Assembly (NCBI GenBank): GCA_016869015.1
Contig: VGFB01000159.1
Coordinates: 1 to 7,660 of the forward strand
DNA length: 7,660 bases
From: Armatimonadota bacterium
GTDB lineage: Bacteria > Armatimonadota > Zipacnadia > Zipacnadales > VGFC01
Reading direction: 5' to 3'
A program made the position numbers and the translations under genes. The stretch's first letter is position 1. The number at the start of each line of letters is the position of its first letter. Positions 1 through 6,558 of this stretch are shown here, in pieces. The notes below the pieces were generated by a model. The model made no database searches. It saw nothing but the letters and a program-made list of their open reading frames with translations, and was not told the DNA's origin.

Positions 1-21
1 CGGCGGCGTGTGCGCCCATCC

Positions 22-49
22 GGACGCGCCATCGCCTGATGGCGCGTCC
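22..49 (+). terminator. Perfect 12-bp hairpin, likely terminator of an upstream gene
   Basis: GGACGCGCCATC (22-33) and GATGGCGCGTCC (38-49) are exact inverted complements around a four-base GCCT loop. The stem is GC-rich and very stable. The sequence after it (50-69) has scattered T residues but no clean T-run, so it is an imperfect intrinsic terminator. Its place just ahead of a plus-strand gene suggests it ends a transcript entering from the left. It is symmetrical and could equally act on the minus strand or be a dispersed palindromic repeat. Confidence 0.55.
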
Positions 50-110
50 CGCTGACTTCTGCTCTTCAGCGCCCCTCCTGGCAACTTCCGTGCACGGGGA
101 TGGTGGAAGC

Positions 111-120
111 GAGAGGAGGG
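111..120 (+). promoter_or_regulatory. Shine-Dalgarno site that decides the start at 127
   Basis: The purine run GAGAGGAGGG lies six bases before the ATG at 127. It falls inside the reading frame if the earlier in-frame ATG at 100 were used, and that ATG has no comparable purine-rich sequence ahead of it. This favours 127 as the true start. Confidence 0.7.
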
Positions 121-126
121 CGTGCG

Positions 127-624
127 ATGGGGGCCAAGCGTCTTCGGCGTAGGCCGATCGCCTTGATGGGGATGCTGGCGCAGCAGCTCGAGCCGACGGA
201 GGAGCAGCTGCTGCGGCTGACGTGCCCGGGCTGCGGCGTGCAGGTGGAGCAGACTGCGCACCTCTGCCCGCAGTGCGGCGTGCTCTTCTACGAACGTCAA
301 CACGGCAAGGCGCCTCGGTTGCCGTCCACGGGCCCGCGTGAGACCGATCCCGACGTGGCCGAGTTCGCCCGACAGATGGACCACATCGAACGCTGGACCC
401 GCATCCTCTGCGTGGCCGGAGGGTGCATGTTCGCCTTGCTCGCCGGGCTGTCCCTGTGGACGCTGGTGGGCGGAAGCGTCGATGGGGGCCGGACGGCGAT
501 GTTCGGCCTGCTGCTGTTCGGGCTGCTCTCCGCCGTCTGCTTCGCGCGCGGGCTGAAGGGCGAGGGCGCTGAACTGGGGATCCTGGACAAGACCCCCGGC
601 CTTCGGACCTTTCGGATGAGGTAG
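127..624 (+). CDS. Zinc-ribbon protein with two membrane helices, unknown function
   Basis: This is a 165-residue protein if it starts at the ATG with the strong ribosome site; an ATG at 100 would add nine residues. A basic, non-secretory N-terminus (KRLRRRP, residues 4-10) leads to a short zinc ribbon with two CPxCG-type knuckles, C33/C36 and C47/C50. A polar linker of about 40 residues follows, then two hydrophobic helices at about 92-115 and 124-141 and a short polar tail. The likely topology has the zinc ribbon and tail in the cytoplasm. Short zinc ribbons of this kind mediate protein or nucleic-acid contacts and give no specific role. The next gene starts 20 nt downstream and may be a paralogue of the membrane part. 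I do not recognise a named family. The ORF is credible from its ribosome site, its cysteine pattern and the coherent two-helix profile. Confidence 0.8.
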   Translation: MGAKRLRRRPIALMGMLAQQLEPTEEQLLRLTCPGCGVQVEQTAHLCPQCGVLFYERQHGKAPRLPSTGPRETDPDVAEFARQMDHIERWTRILCVAGGCMFALLAGLSLWTLVGGSVDGGRTAMFGLLLFGLLSAVCFARGLKGEGAELGILDKTPGLRTFRMR

Positions 625-644
625 CAGGGGAAGGGGGCGTTGCG

Positions 645-968
645 GTGCCACACCAAGGTCGGCGGCGGAAGGCGCCCCCGGAGGCGGGGGAGGCTCTGGA
701 GGCCTATGCGCGCCGCCTCGCCCGGGCCGAGACCCTCACGCGGCTCGTGTGCCTGATCCTGGGCCTGGTTCTCCTCGCCGCGTCGGTCGTGCTCTTCGTG
801 GTTCTGATCCGCCTGGGCCATCGCGCGGCCCTCGCGGCCGTCGTCGGCGGGCTGGTGCTGGGCGTTCCCGCGACGTTCCTGCTCCGGCGCGCCTTTACCG
901 GTCGGGACGTCGATCGCCACGACATCGACGACGTTACCGCGTACAACCCCAGGGTCTGGTGGCGGTAG
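645..968 (+). CDS. Small two-helix membrane protein, unknown function
   Basis: This 107-residue protein starts at GTG, with an AGGGGAAGGGGG purine run ending seven bases upstream. It begins 20 nt after the preceding zinc-ribbon gene, so the two are probably co-transcribed. An amphipathic, basic N-terminus of about 30 residues is followed by hydrophobic helices at about 31-55 and 61-82, then a polar tail ending in an aromatic PRVWWR. The stretch from residue 22 on lines up without gaps against residues 81 onward of the upstream protein, sharing AR, E, TR and C at matching positions, which suggests a duplicated membrane module without the zinc ribbon. No catalytic motif is visible. It converges with the phosphoesterase gene across 40 nt in which I see no terminator hairpin. 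Confidence 0.7.
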   Translation: MPHQGRRRKAPPEAGEALEAYARRLARAETLTRLVCLILGLVLLAASVVLFVVLIRLGHRAALAAVVGGLVLGVPATFLLRRAFTGRDVDRHDIDDVTAYNPRVWWR

Positions 969-1008
969 AGGCTCCCGCCATCGTCCCTTCCCCGCTGGCC
1001 GCGTCGTC

Positions 1009-1518
1009 TCACACGTACCCCGCCCACTCTTCCGCCACCGACACGCGTTTGGCGGTGTTGGTCTCCGTATCGTACAGCGCGAAGGAGGGCGGCTCCTTGA
1101 AGCCCATGAGCTCCCCGGCGCCCAGGAGCAGCGTCTCGCCGACGCGCTCTTCCCCCGCGCGGTGGGCGTGGCCGTAGAAGACGGCGTCATGCTCGCCGGT
1201 TGCGGCGAAAGCCGCGGCGGCCGGGGGATCGTGGACCGCCAGCAGCTTCCGGCCGTCGAGCTCGAGCGTCGCGACGGCGCCGTGGAGCGTCACGTTGCTG
1301 TCGGCCGCCAGTTTGGTGAGCAGGAACACGTCTCCGTCGTTGTTCCCCAAGATCACGTGCACCGGCCCGGGGAATGTCTTCAGCTCGCTCACCACAAAGG
1401 GCGCCACCAGGTCGCCGCAGTGAATCACGGCCGTCGCTCCAGCCTCCACCGCCTTCCGCAGCGCCGCACGCACCGCATGGAGGTGATCATGGCTGTCGGA
1501 CAGCACCGCGATCTTCAT
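1009..1518 (-). CDS. YfcE/MJ0936-type metallophosphoesterase
   Basis: This 169-residue protein is a small cytosolic calcineurin-fold phosphodiesterase of the YfcE/MJ0936 type, which uses two metal ions (commonly Mn) to split phosphodiesters; natural substrates are poorly defined. The metal-binding signature is complete: D8 and H10 in SDSH, D36 in CGD, N59 in GNND, H96 in VHDPP, and H117 and H119 in GHAH. Length is normal for the family. Two departures stand out: HD replaces the more usual HG at residue 96-97, and the NPG-type loop before the last strands reads GAGE (133-136). A GGGAGGG ribosome site lies a few bases before the ATG. It sits 48 nt after the sugar-phosphate transferase and is the last gene of the minus-strand run. 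A role in polysaccharide synthesis is possible from position only. Family call is firm; substrate is unknown. Confidence 0.92.
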   Translation of the reverse strand: MKIAVLSDSHDHLHAVRAALRKAVEAGATAVIHCGDLVAPFVVSELKTFPGPVHVILGNNDGDVFLLTKLAADSNVTLHGAVATLELDGRKLLAVHDPPAAAAFAATGEHDAVFYGHAHRAGEERVGETLLLGAGELMGFKEPPSFALYDTETNTAKRVSVAEEWAGYV

Positions 1519-1566
1519 GTTGCCCTCCCGGCGATCCGGCGGTGGACAGGTTCACAGGTCGGTACT

Positions 1567-2955
1567 TCAGTATGCGCCTCGACCCCGGAGCACGACACCG
1601 ACGGTCTTCAGCACGATGACCAGGTCGAGCGTCAGGGACTGGTTGCGGATGTAGTAGAAGTCGTACTCGATGTTCTCGCGGAGGGGGAGGTCTTTTCTGC
1701 CGAGAATCTGCCAGAGGCCGGTCAGGCCGGGCTTCGCCTCCAGCCGGCGGCGCTGCCACGGCTCGTACTGCGCCACGATGAAGGGCATCTCAGGGCGCGG
1801 ACCGACGAGGCTCATCTCGCCGCGGATGACGTTCCACAACTGCGGCAGCTCATCGAGGCTGTACCGGCGCAGCCAACGGCCGATCGGCGTGACGCGGGGG
1901 TCATCGTCCCGCCGCGGCGCTTCGGCGTAGGGGTCGGCATCGGGGCGCATGGAGCGGAACTTGAGGAGCGTGAAGGGCCGGCCGGACCGCCCGATCCGTT
2001 CCTGACGGAACAGGGCCGAGGCGCCGGTCTGGCGGCGGATCAGCACGATCAAGACCAGAGCGAGCGGCGCCAACAGGATCAGCAGCAGGAGCGCGCCGAG
2101 AACGTCGCCGATGCGCTTCAGGGCTTCCTTCCACAGGCTGAAGGAGGGATGGGGCAGCTCGATGGTGGGCAGATCGGTGAGGCTGCTGACCTGCGCCTGG
2201 CCGGTCAGCACGCCGAAAGGCCCCGAGATCACATGGAACTCGACCGGGAGACCCTCGCAGCTCTGGATCACGTCCATGAGCGTCGGGGTGGCGAGGCCCG
2301 GATGAGCCACGATGACCTGGTCGATCTGCTGCTCGGTCACGCAGGAGGGGAGGCCGGCGAGCGGCGTCATCACGGGTACGTCATCGATGGGCCCGACATC
2401 GCCGTTGGCGCTGACGAAGCCGACGACCTCGTAGCCGAACTCCGGGTGCTCGCGCGTGCGCTGGAGCACCAGACGACCCAGCTCCCCACACCCCAGCACC
2501 AGCGCCCGTGAACGGGCGGCGCCGGTGGCGAGGGCCCGGGCGCGGCGGTCGCTGAGCAGCGTCCGACCGAGGGAGACATAGCCCAGAGCCAGGATCCAGA
2601 AGAGCACCAGCATTCCCCGGGAGTAGTCGGTGTGGCTGAGGAAGGAGACCGCCGCGATGAGCAGCGTGGCGAGTGTCACGGCGCGGAGACTATCAGTGAG
2701 GTCGTGCAGGGGCGGCACAGCGCGGCTGACGCGGTACAGTCCGAGGCTCTCGAAGGTGACGAGCCACAGCGGCAGGATGGCGGGCAGCGTCCGGAGGTAC
2801 ATCAGCAGCGAGTGCTTCAGCTGGGGGCGAAGCAGCTCCGGCGTGTAGGCGCGCAGAAGGTACGCCGTCAGCACCGCCAGCACGCACGCCGCGGCGTCGG
2901 ACAGCACGAGGAGCAACAGATGGTTGCGCTCGAAGGCGCGTCGCGAGGAACCCAT
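1567..2955 (-). CDS. WbaP/WcaJ-type polyprenyl glycosylphosphotransferase
   Basis: This 462-residue inner-membrane enzyme transfers a sugar-1-phosphate from a UDP-sugar to undecaprenyl phosphate, the priming step of exopolysaccharide, capsule or O-antigen assembly. The architecture is complete: four N-terminal helices (about 12-34, 50-72, 92-107, 114-132), a Rossmann-like domain starting with GCGELG (155-160), a membrane-associated helix at about 285-307, and the C-terminal bacterial sugar transferase domain. Family motifs include KRIGD (280-284), FRQERIG (316-322), LKFRSM (331-336), the catalytic Asp-Glu pair in SLDELPQ (D368, E369), RGEMSLVGPRP (378-388) and KPGLTGLWQ (408-416). Length is typical of the large WbaP/WcaJ subfamily; the sugar (glucose or galactose) cannot be read from sequence. 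The ATG at 2953-2955 has no strong ribosome site. No glycosyltransferases, Wzx, Wzy or chain-length genes are in the window, so the rest of the pathway lies elsewhere. Confidence 0.95.
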   Translation of the reverse strand: MGSSRRAFERNHLLLLVLSDAAACVLAVLTAYLLRAYTPELLRPQLKHSLLMYLRTLPAILPLWLVTFESLGLYRVSRAVPPLHDLTDSLRAVTLATLLIAAVSFLSHTDYSRGMLVLFWILALGYVSLGRTLLSDRRARALATGAARSRALVLGCGELGRLVLQRTREHPEFGYEVVGFVSANGDVGPIDDVPVMTPLAGLPSCVTEQQIDQVIVAHPGLATPTLMDVIQSCEGLPVEFHVISGPFGVLTGQAQVSSLTDLPTIELPHPSFSLWKEALKRIGDVLGALLLLILLAPLALVLIVLIRRQTGASALFRQERIGRSGRPFTLLKFRSMRPDADPYAEAPRRDDDPRVTPIGRWLRRYSLDELPQLWNVIRGEMSLVGPRPEMPFIVAQYEPWQRRRLEAKPGLTGLWQILGRKDLPLRENIEYDFYYIRNQSLTLDLVIVLKTVGVVLRGRGAY

Positions 2956-3045
2956 GCAGTAAGCGGGACACCGTAGGGGCAGGAAGGTTCCCGGGGCGGC
3001 GGGAGTTGCGGCGAGGCGGCGGCCGGCAGCGGTGAAGGGGGTCTT

Positions 3046-3780
3046 TCAGGGAGGCGAGGGTTGCGCCAAGGTGACGCTGATGCGGTGCTCGAGGTCGTTT
3101 TCGCCGGGGAGGAACCGCACGGCGCCGCGCAGATCGCCCTCGCGTTGGCCGAGGCGCAGGGCCCCGAGAGCCGGCTGCCGCAGGGCCCAGTTGATGCCGG
3201 CCATCACGCACAGCCGCCGGCAGATGGGGCCCAGGAGGTCTGGGGGGAGCTGCCCCAGCTCCAGCCAGTCGCCGCCGACCCAGCCCTCGACGAGGGTGTG
3301 TTCGCGGGCCTCGGAGGCCTGCACGCGCACCTCGGAGGCGCCGGCCTTGGCCGCCTCACGGAGGATGGAGTTGACCATGCGGACGACGGGGGCGCCCTGG
3401 GGGTCGGGAGCGGCCTGGGCGGCGTCGGCGGGAGGCACGAGGCTCATCCCAAGCTCCGCAGCCTGATCCAGCACGTCCGCGAGGCCGAGGAGGGTCTCGG
3501 GGAGGCGCTGACCGGCGTGGCCCGCTCGCAGAGCGAAGGTGACCACTGCCGGGAAGACGTCGGGACGGCCCGCGATGAGGTCGTCGAGACCCGCTTCGGC
3601 GGCGGCCGCCTCAATCATCTCGCCCGTCATGGCGCGGATCGGCCGGCTGAAGTCCTGCTGTTCCAGGACGGACAGCGCGGCCGCCAGGTCGGTGCCATTG
3701 CGCAGCATCAGGCCGAGCTCCCGCAGCCACAGCGAGAGCTCCTGCATCTGCCGACGATCTCGTCGACCTCCCAGCTTCAT
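3046..3780 (-). CDS. Soluble fusion of GspF-type domain and GspE N-terminal domain
   Basis: This 244-residue protein joins pieces of two type II secretion/type IV pilus motor components. Residues about 13-108 match the helical cytoplasmic domain of GspF/PilC platform proteins: a WLRELGLMLRNGTDLAAAL-like helix, a PDVFP turn (73-77) and the RAGHAGQRLPETL segment (85-97). After a Pro/Ala linker (116-130), residues 131-237 match the domain that precedes the ATPase core in GspE/PilB: PVVRMVNSILREA, GASEVRVQ (147-154), LCVMAGI (190-196) and a closing GDLRGAVRFLPGE (215-227). There is no Walker A or B and no membrane helix, so it should be soluble and non-catalytic. A GAGGAG ribosome site sits six bases before the ATG. 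In real systems GspF and GspE touch each other, so an adaptor or regulator of such a motor is a fair inference. Domain calls rest on motif recognition. Confidence 0.8.
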   Translation of the reverse strand: MKLGGRRDRRQMQELSLWLRELGLMLRNGTDLAAALSVLEQQDFSRPIRAMTGEMIEAAAAEAGLDDLIAGRPDVFPAVVTFALRAGHAGQRLPETLLGLADVLDQAAELGMSLVPPADAAQAAPDPQGAPVVRMVNSILREAAKAGASEVRVQASEAREHTLVEGWVGGDWLELGQLPPDLLGPICRRLCVMAGINWALRQPALGALRLGQREGDLRGAVRFLPGENDLEHRISVTLAQPSPP

Positions 3781-3812
3781 GCGTCACTCCTCGCCGGACG
3801 CCGTCGGTCGCT

Positions 3813-3889
3813 TCGCACTTCCCGCTTCGCACTTCTCACTTCGCACTTCTCACTTCTCGCTTCGCACTTCTCACTTCGCACTTCTCACT
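3813..3889 (-). repeat. Eleven-copy heptanucleotide tandem array
   Basis: The plus strand reads as eleven uninterrupted heptamers of the form TCNCNCT: five TCGCACT, four TCTCACT, one TCCCGCT and one TCTCGCT. The TCGCACT and TCTCACT versions often alternate, so the array also has a 14-nt rhythm. On the minus strand, the direction of the flanking genes, the unit is AGTGCGA or AGTGAGA. The array begins five bases past the stop of the coiled-coil gene and ends about 32 bases before the start of the F-E fusion gene. Heptamer tandem arrays are known in intergenic DNA of filamentous cyanobacteria (STRR sequences); this unit is different. Confidence 0.93.
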
Positions 3890-3894
3890 GCCGT

Positions 3895-5061
3895 TCAGTC
3901 CCACTGTTTGGTGGCTTGGGTCAGCGCGTCGCCCGCGAGGTTGAACATCGCCTCGATGCCCTCGTTGGAGAGCGTCGTCGCAGTGATCTGGTTCACGATA
4001 TCCGCGAAGGCCTTGGGGTGGGCGATGGAGCGCTTCTCGTCCTGCACCGTCTCCAGAAGCGCGTCCCAGAACTGGTGGAACTGGATAAGGGCCGACGGGG
4101 CCTCGACGCGGAGAGTCGAGAGCTCGGAGTGCATGTCCTGCTCCTGCTTCACGCTCTCGATGCTGCTCTGCATGCGGGCCATGCCGTCGCGCACGCCCTT
4201 CAGCAGCCCCATGATCTCCGACACGGCGATGACGCCGCTCTCGCAGTCCGCTGCGCGCTGCCGTGCCGCGGCGATCTCCGCCAGGCCGGCATCGACCTCC
4301 GGCACCCCCACGGAGGGGTAGGTCTCCTGGGCCCGAATCCACTCCTCCAGCGCCGCGCGGCGACAGGCGCCCTCGAAGTCGTCGCGCAGCCCGGCCAGTT
4401 CCTGCTGGAGCTTCGCGATCTCCGCGGTCCGCAGACGCCACGCCTGCTGCAGTTGCGTCTCGGTTTCCGTGGCCTTCGTCCGCTGCTGCGCCCAGGCGTT
4501 GCGGACCTCGCTCAGCCGCTCGCGGACGCCGTAGAGCGCGGTCGCCTGGCTCCGGTGCTGCTTCCGCAGGCGTGTGATCGCGCCCGCCCGCGTCAGCCAG
4601 CCCAGGCCGCGTCCGGCCCGCCGGATTTCCTCCTCCGTGGCGGCGAGGGAGGCCTCCAGCTCCGCGAGCTTGCGTTTGAGGATCTCCTCACGTTCGTTGA
4701 GGTTCGGGTTGTCGATGGTGAGCTGGGCGGCCTCGGCGGCGTCTTTCGCCTCGATCTCGGTGCGGTCTTCCTCGAGCTGCCCGAGGGCCTGCTCCAGGTC
4801 CGACCGCAGCGCCGTCCTCTCTTCCCTCATGCCTGGCAGCCGTGTGTCCACGGTCTGCCGCAGAGCCGGGTCGAGGCGTTCGGAGGCGTCCGCCGCGATC
4901 GCCACGGCCGCCGAGACGGCGGTCTCCGTTCGGTCCTGGGCCTCCACCAGCTCACTGGTGATGCCCTGGTTGATCTCGTCGATCTCCGCGAGCAGTCCGT
5001 CGATCTTCCCCCGCTGCTCGACGAAGTAGGCAATCATGGATGCGAGGTCGGTGAAGGCCAA
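3895..5061 (-). CDS. Cytoplasmic coiled-coil protein, unknown function
   Basis: This 388-residue protein has no signal peptide or membrane helix and is rich in Ala, Glu, Arg and Gln. Long helical stretches with heptad spacing run from about 75 to 150 and 165 to 245, broken by a short hydrophobic GLGWLTRAG segment (152-160). The C-terminal part (about 255-388) is helical but more globular. The first codon is TTG. The only other nearby start is ATG at residue 9, which has no ribosome site, while a purine-rich GGGGGGTAGGAAG precedes the TTG; an in-frame TAG three codons before the TTG rules out a longer form. The gene lies between the radical SAM gene (83 nt upstream) and the F-E fusion (114 nt downstream). 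I do not recognise a family. A scaffolding or filament-like role is only suggested by the coiled coils. Confidence 0.85.
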   Translation of the reverse strand: MAFTDLASMIAYFVEQRGKIDGLLAEIDEINQGITSELVEAQDRTETAVSAAVAIAADASERLDPALRQTVDTRLPGMREERTALRSDLEQALGQLEEDRTEIEAKDAAEAAQLTIDNPNLNEREEILKRKLAELEASLAATEEEIRRAGRGLGWLTRAGAITRLRKQHRSQATALYGVRERLSEVRNAWAQQRTKATETETQLQQAWRLRTAEIAKLQQELAGLRDDFEGACRRAALEEWIRAQETYPSVGVPEVDAGLAEIAAARQRAADCESGVIAVSEIMGLLKGVRDGMARMQSSIESVKQEQDMHSELSTLRVEAPSALIQFHQFWDALLETVQDEKRSIAHPKAFADIVNQITATTLSNEGIEAMFNLAGDALTQATKQWD

Positions 5062-5078
5062 GGCTTCCTACCCCCCGG

Positions 5079-5099
5079 CCCCCTTCGCTCGGAAGGGGG
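5079..5099. repeat. Perfect 8-bp hairpin, possible dispersed palindromic repeat
   Basis: CCCCCTTC (5079-5086) and GAAGGGGG (5092-5099) pair perfectly around a five-base loop, in the 83-nt gap between the radical SAM stop and the coiled-coil start. There is no T-run on either side, so it does not look like a rho-independent terminator. Its composition, C-run plus CTTC plus GAAG plus G-run, resembles the short palindromic intergenic repeats that are scattered in many GC-rich genomes. Only one copy is in the window, so the repeat status is inferred. It could also protect or attenuate the transcript between the two genes. Confidence 0.5.
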
Positions 5100-5144
5100 A
5101 GACAGGCTGGGAACGGCGGCTTCAGGGCTCGAAGGTTCGGACCC

Positions 5145-6557
5145 CTACCCGTGCCCGACGCCCTTCGCTCTGCCCCGGTACTTGCGCTTCAGCTTCCAGG
5201 TCAGCTCGGCGAGCGCGCCGGCGGGGCGCTTGCCGTGGACACGCAGGAGCTCCTCGAAGCTGCCGGCGTCGTCCCAGTAGAGCGGGCACGCGCCGCAGCA
5301 GATGCGCTTCATGTCGCAACTCCCGCAGCTCGGAGGCAGGAACTCCTTCTCGCGCCAGTAGCGGGCGGCGCGGGAGCTCCAGACCTCCTCAAAGGGCTGG
5401 CGCAGCAGGTTGCCCAGCCCCTCCTCGAAGCTCGAGCAGGGCAGCACATCGCCTCGCGGACCGATGCTCAGCAGGCCGTCGGCCGCCGCGCAGGAGTTGC
5501 TCCCGATCCCGGCCAGGACCGGGTTGAAGATGCAGTAAGGCACGGGCGAGTACCAGACGAGGCGGAGGTCCCGCTGCCGAGCGCGCTCGATGATGGGGGC
5601 CAGGATCGCGCCGATCTCGGCATAGGCGATGGTGCGGGGGCGCTCGGGCCCGCCCTCGACCGCGGCCCCGGTACGGATCACCATGTTCATGCTCAGGTAC
5701 TCGCTGCCCAGCACGTCGGCGGCGAAGTCGACGAGCTCGACCACGCAGTCCCGGTTCTCGGGGCAGATCGTGGTGTTCGTGTGGGTGTGGACGTCCGCGG
5801 CCCGGAGATTGCCGACGCCGCGCACGGACTTCTCAAAGGAGCCCGGGACCTTCGTGATGGCGTCGTGAGTCTGCGCGTCGGCCGCCTCGAGGCTGACCTG
5901 GGCCGAGTCGAGGCCGGCCAGCTTCAACTCGGCAGCGTAGGCGGGCTTGGCGCAACGCATTCCGTTGGTGATCAGGTTGACGCGCATCCCTCGCTGCTTC
6001 GCGTGGCGGATCAGCTCCGGGAGGTCCTTGCGCAGCGTCGGCTCGCCGCCGGTGAAGGAGATCGTCGGGACGTGGGCCTCATCGACGATCCGGTCGATGA
6101 GGCGCCGGACCTGGTCGGTGGACATCTCATCGGCCCGCGCGCCGCGCGGCCCGGCGGAGGCGTAGCAGAAGCTGCACCGATGGGTGCAGCGGTAGGTCAG
6201 CGCGATCTCGGAGAGGACGGGGAACTGGGTCTCGTGCTCCCCGAAACCCGTCATCCGCACGCTCGGAGCGCCGAGGGGGTCGTTGTTCAGGAGCTTGTGG
6301 ACGGAGAGGAGCAGGTTGTCTAGGTCCTTGGCGATGCGCAGCTCGGGCTGACGGTACCTCTCGGCGATCTCGCGCACGACGGCCTGGGCGTCGGTGGTCG
6401 GCTGGGCGTACAACAGCGTCAGCATCTCACACGCGGTCGCGTTGAGGTGCTGCGTGCGGTTCGGGCGGAGGATCAGCAGGCGATCCTCCGGCCGAATGAA
6501 CACGTAGTCGCGCGTGGAGGCGACCAGCTGTTCGGCGAACTGCTGAAGCTTCTCCAT
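5145..6557 (-). CDS. Radical SAM/SPASM protein with N-terminal PqqD-like domain
   Basis: This 470-residue protein has three parts. Residues about 17-91 resemble PqqD-like peptide-recognition domains: a beta-rich start (DYVFIRPEDRLLILRPN) then helices with LNATACEML. Residues about 115-290 form the radical SAM core, with CX3CX2C at C124, C128 and C131 (followed by YASAG) and a GGEP motif at 170-173 for S-adenosylmethionine binding. The C-terminal SPASM region has CX12GX4C (C356 to C374) and CX2CX5CX3C (C411, C414, C420, C424), expected to hold auxiliary iron-sulfur clusters. No cysteine follows C424, so the usual seventh ligand is missing, although C342 lies upstream. Such enzymes modify peptides or proteins by radical chemistry; the substrate here is unknown. 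An AAGGGA site precedes the ATG, which starts one base after the stop of the zinc-ribbon membrane protein gene, indicating translational coupling. Confidence 0.92.
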   Translation of the reverse strand: MEKLQQFAEQLVASTRDYVFIRPEDRLLILRPNRTQHLNATACEMLTLLYAQPTTDAQAVVREIAERYRQPELRIAKDLDNLLLSVHKLLNNDPLGAPSVRMTGFGEHETQFPVLSEIALTYRCTHRCSFCYASAGPRGARADEMSTDQVRRLIDRIVDEAHVPTISFTGGEPTLRKDLPELIRHAKQRGMRVNLITNGMRCAKPAYAAELKLAGLDSAQVSLEAADAQTHDAITKVPGSFEKSVRGVGNLRAADVHTHTNTTICPENRDCVVELVDFAADVLGSEYLSMNMVIRTGAAVEGGPERPRTIAYAEIGAILAPIIERARQRDLRLVWYSPVPYCIFNPVLAGIGSNSCAAADGLLSIGPRGDVLPCSSFEEGLGNLLRQPFEEVWSSRAARYWREKEFLPPSCGSCDMKRICCGACPLYWDDAGSFEELLRVHGKRPAGALAELTWKLKRKYRGRAKGVGHG

Positions 6558-6558
6558 C

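Noticed and set aside
88..97. CCGTGCACGG palindrome as an operator for the first gene
   Set aside because: A 10-bp GC-rich palindrome is likely by chance, there is only one copy and no promoter elements could be recognised around it.
297..1190. Minus-strand open frame of 297 codons
   Set aside because: It is the shadow of the two small plus-strand membrane genes and overlaps the end of the phosphoesterase; the translation is low-complexity Pro/Ser/Arg.
1162..2511. Plus-strand open frame of 449 codons
   Set aside because: It lies opposite the phosphoesterase and sugar transferase, both with full sets of family motifs. Its translation is rich in His, Gln and Arg with no domain.
2956..3045. 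Promoter or terminator between the F-E fusion and the sugar transferase
   Set aside because: I looked for -35/-10 boxes and a stem followed by T residues on the minus strand and found neither. The gap is GC-rich with no clear structure.
3061..5280. Very long plus-strand open frame (739 codons) opposite the F-E fusion, coiled-coil and start of the radical SAM region
   Set aside because: It runs antisense across three gene regions and through the heptamer array, its translation is His/Gln/Leu/Arg-rich with no family motif, and the minus-strand frames have motifs, ribosome sites and clean gene boundaries. Long antisense frames are expected at this GC content.
5151..6323. Plus-strand open frame of 390 codons
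   Set aside because: It is antisense to the radical SAM gene, whose cysteine motifs are unmistakable; no recognisable domain on this strand.
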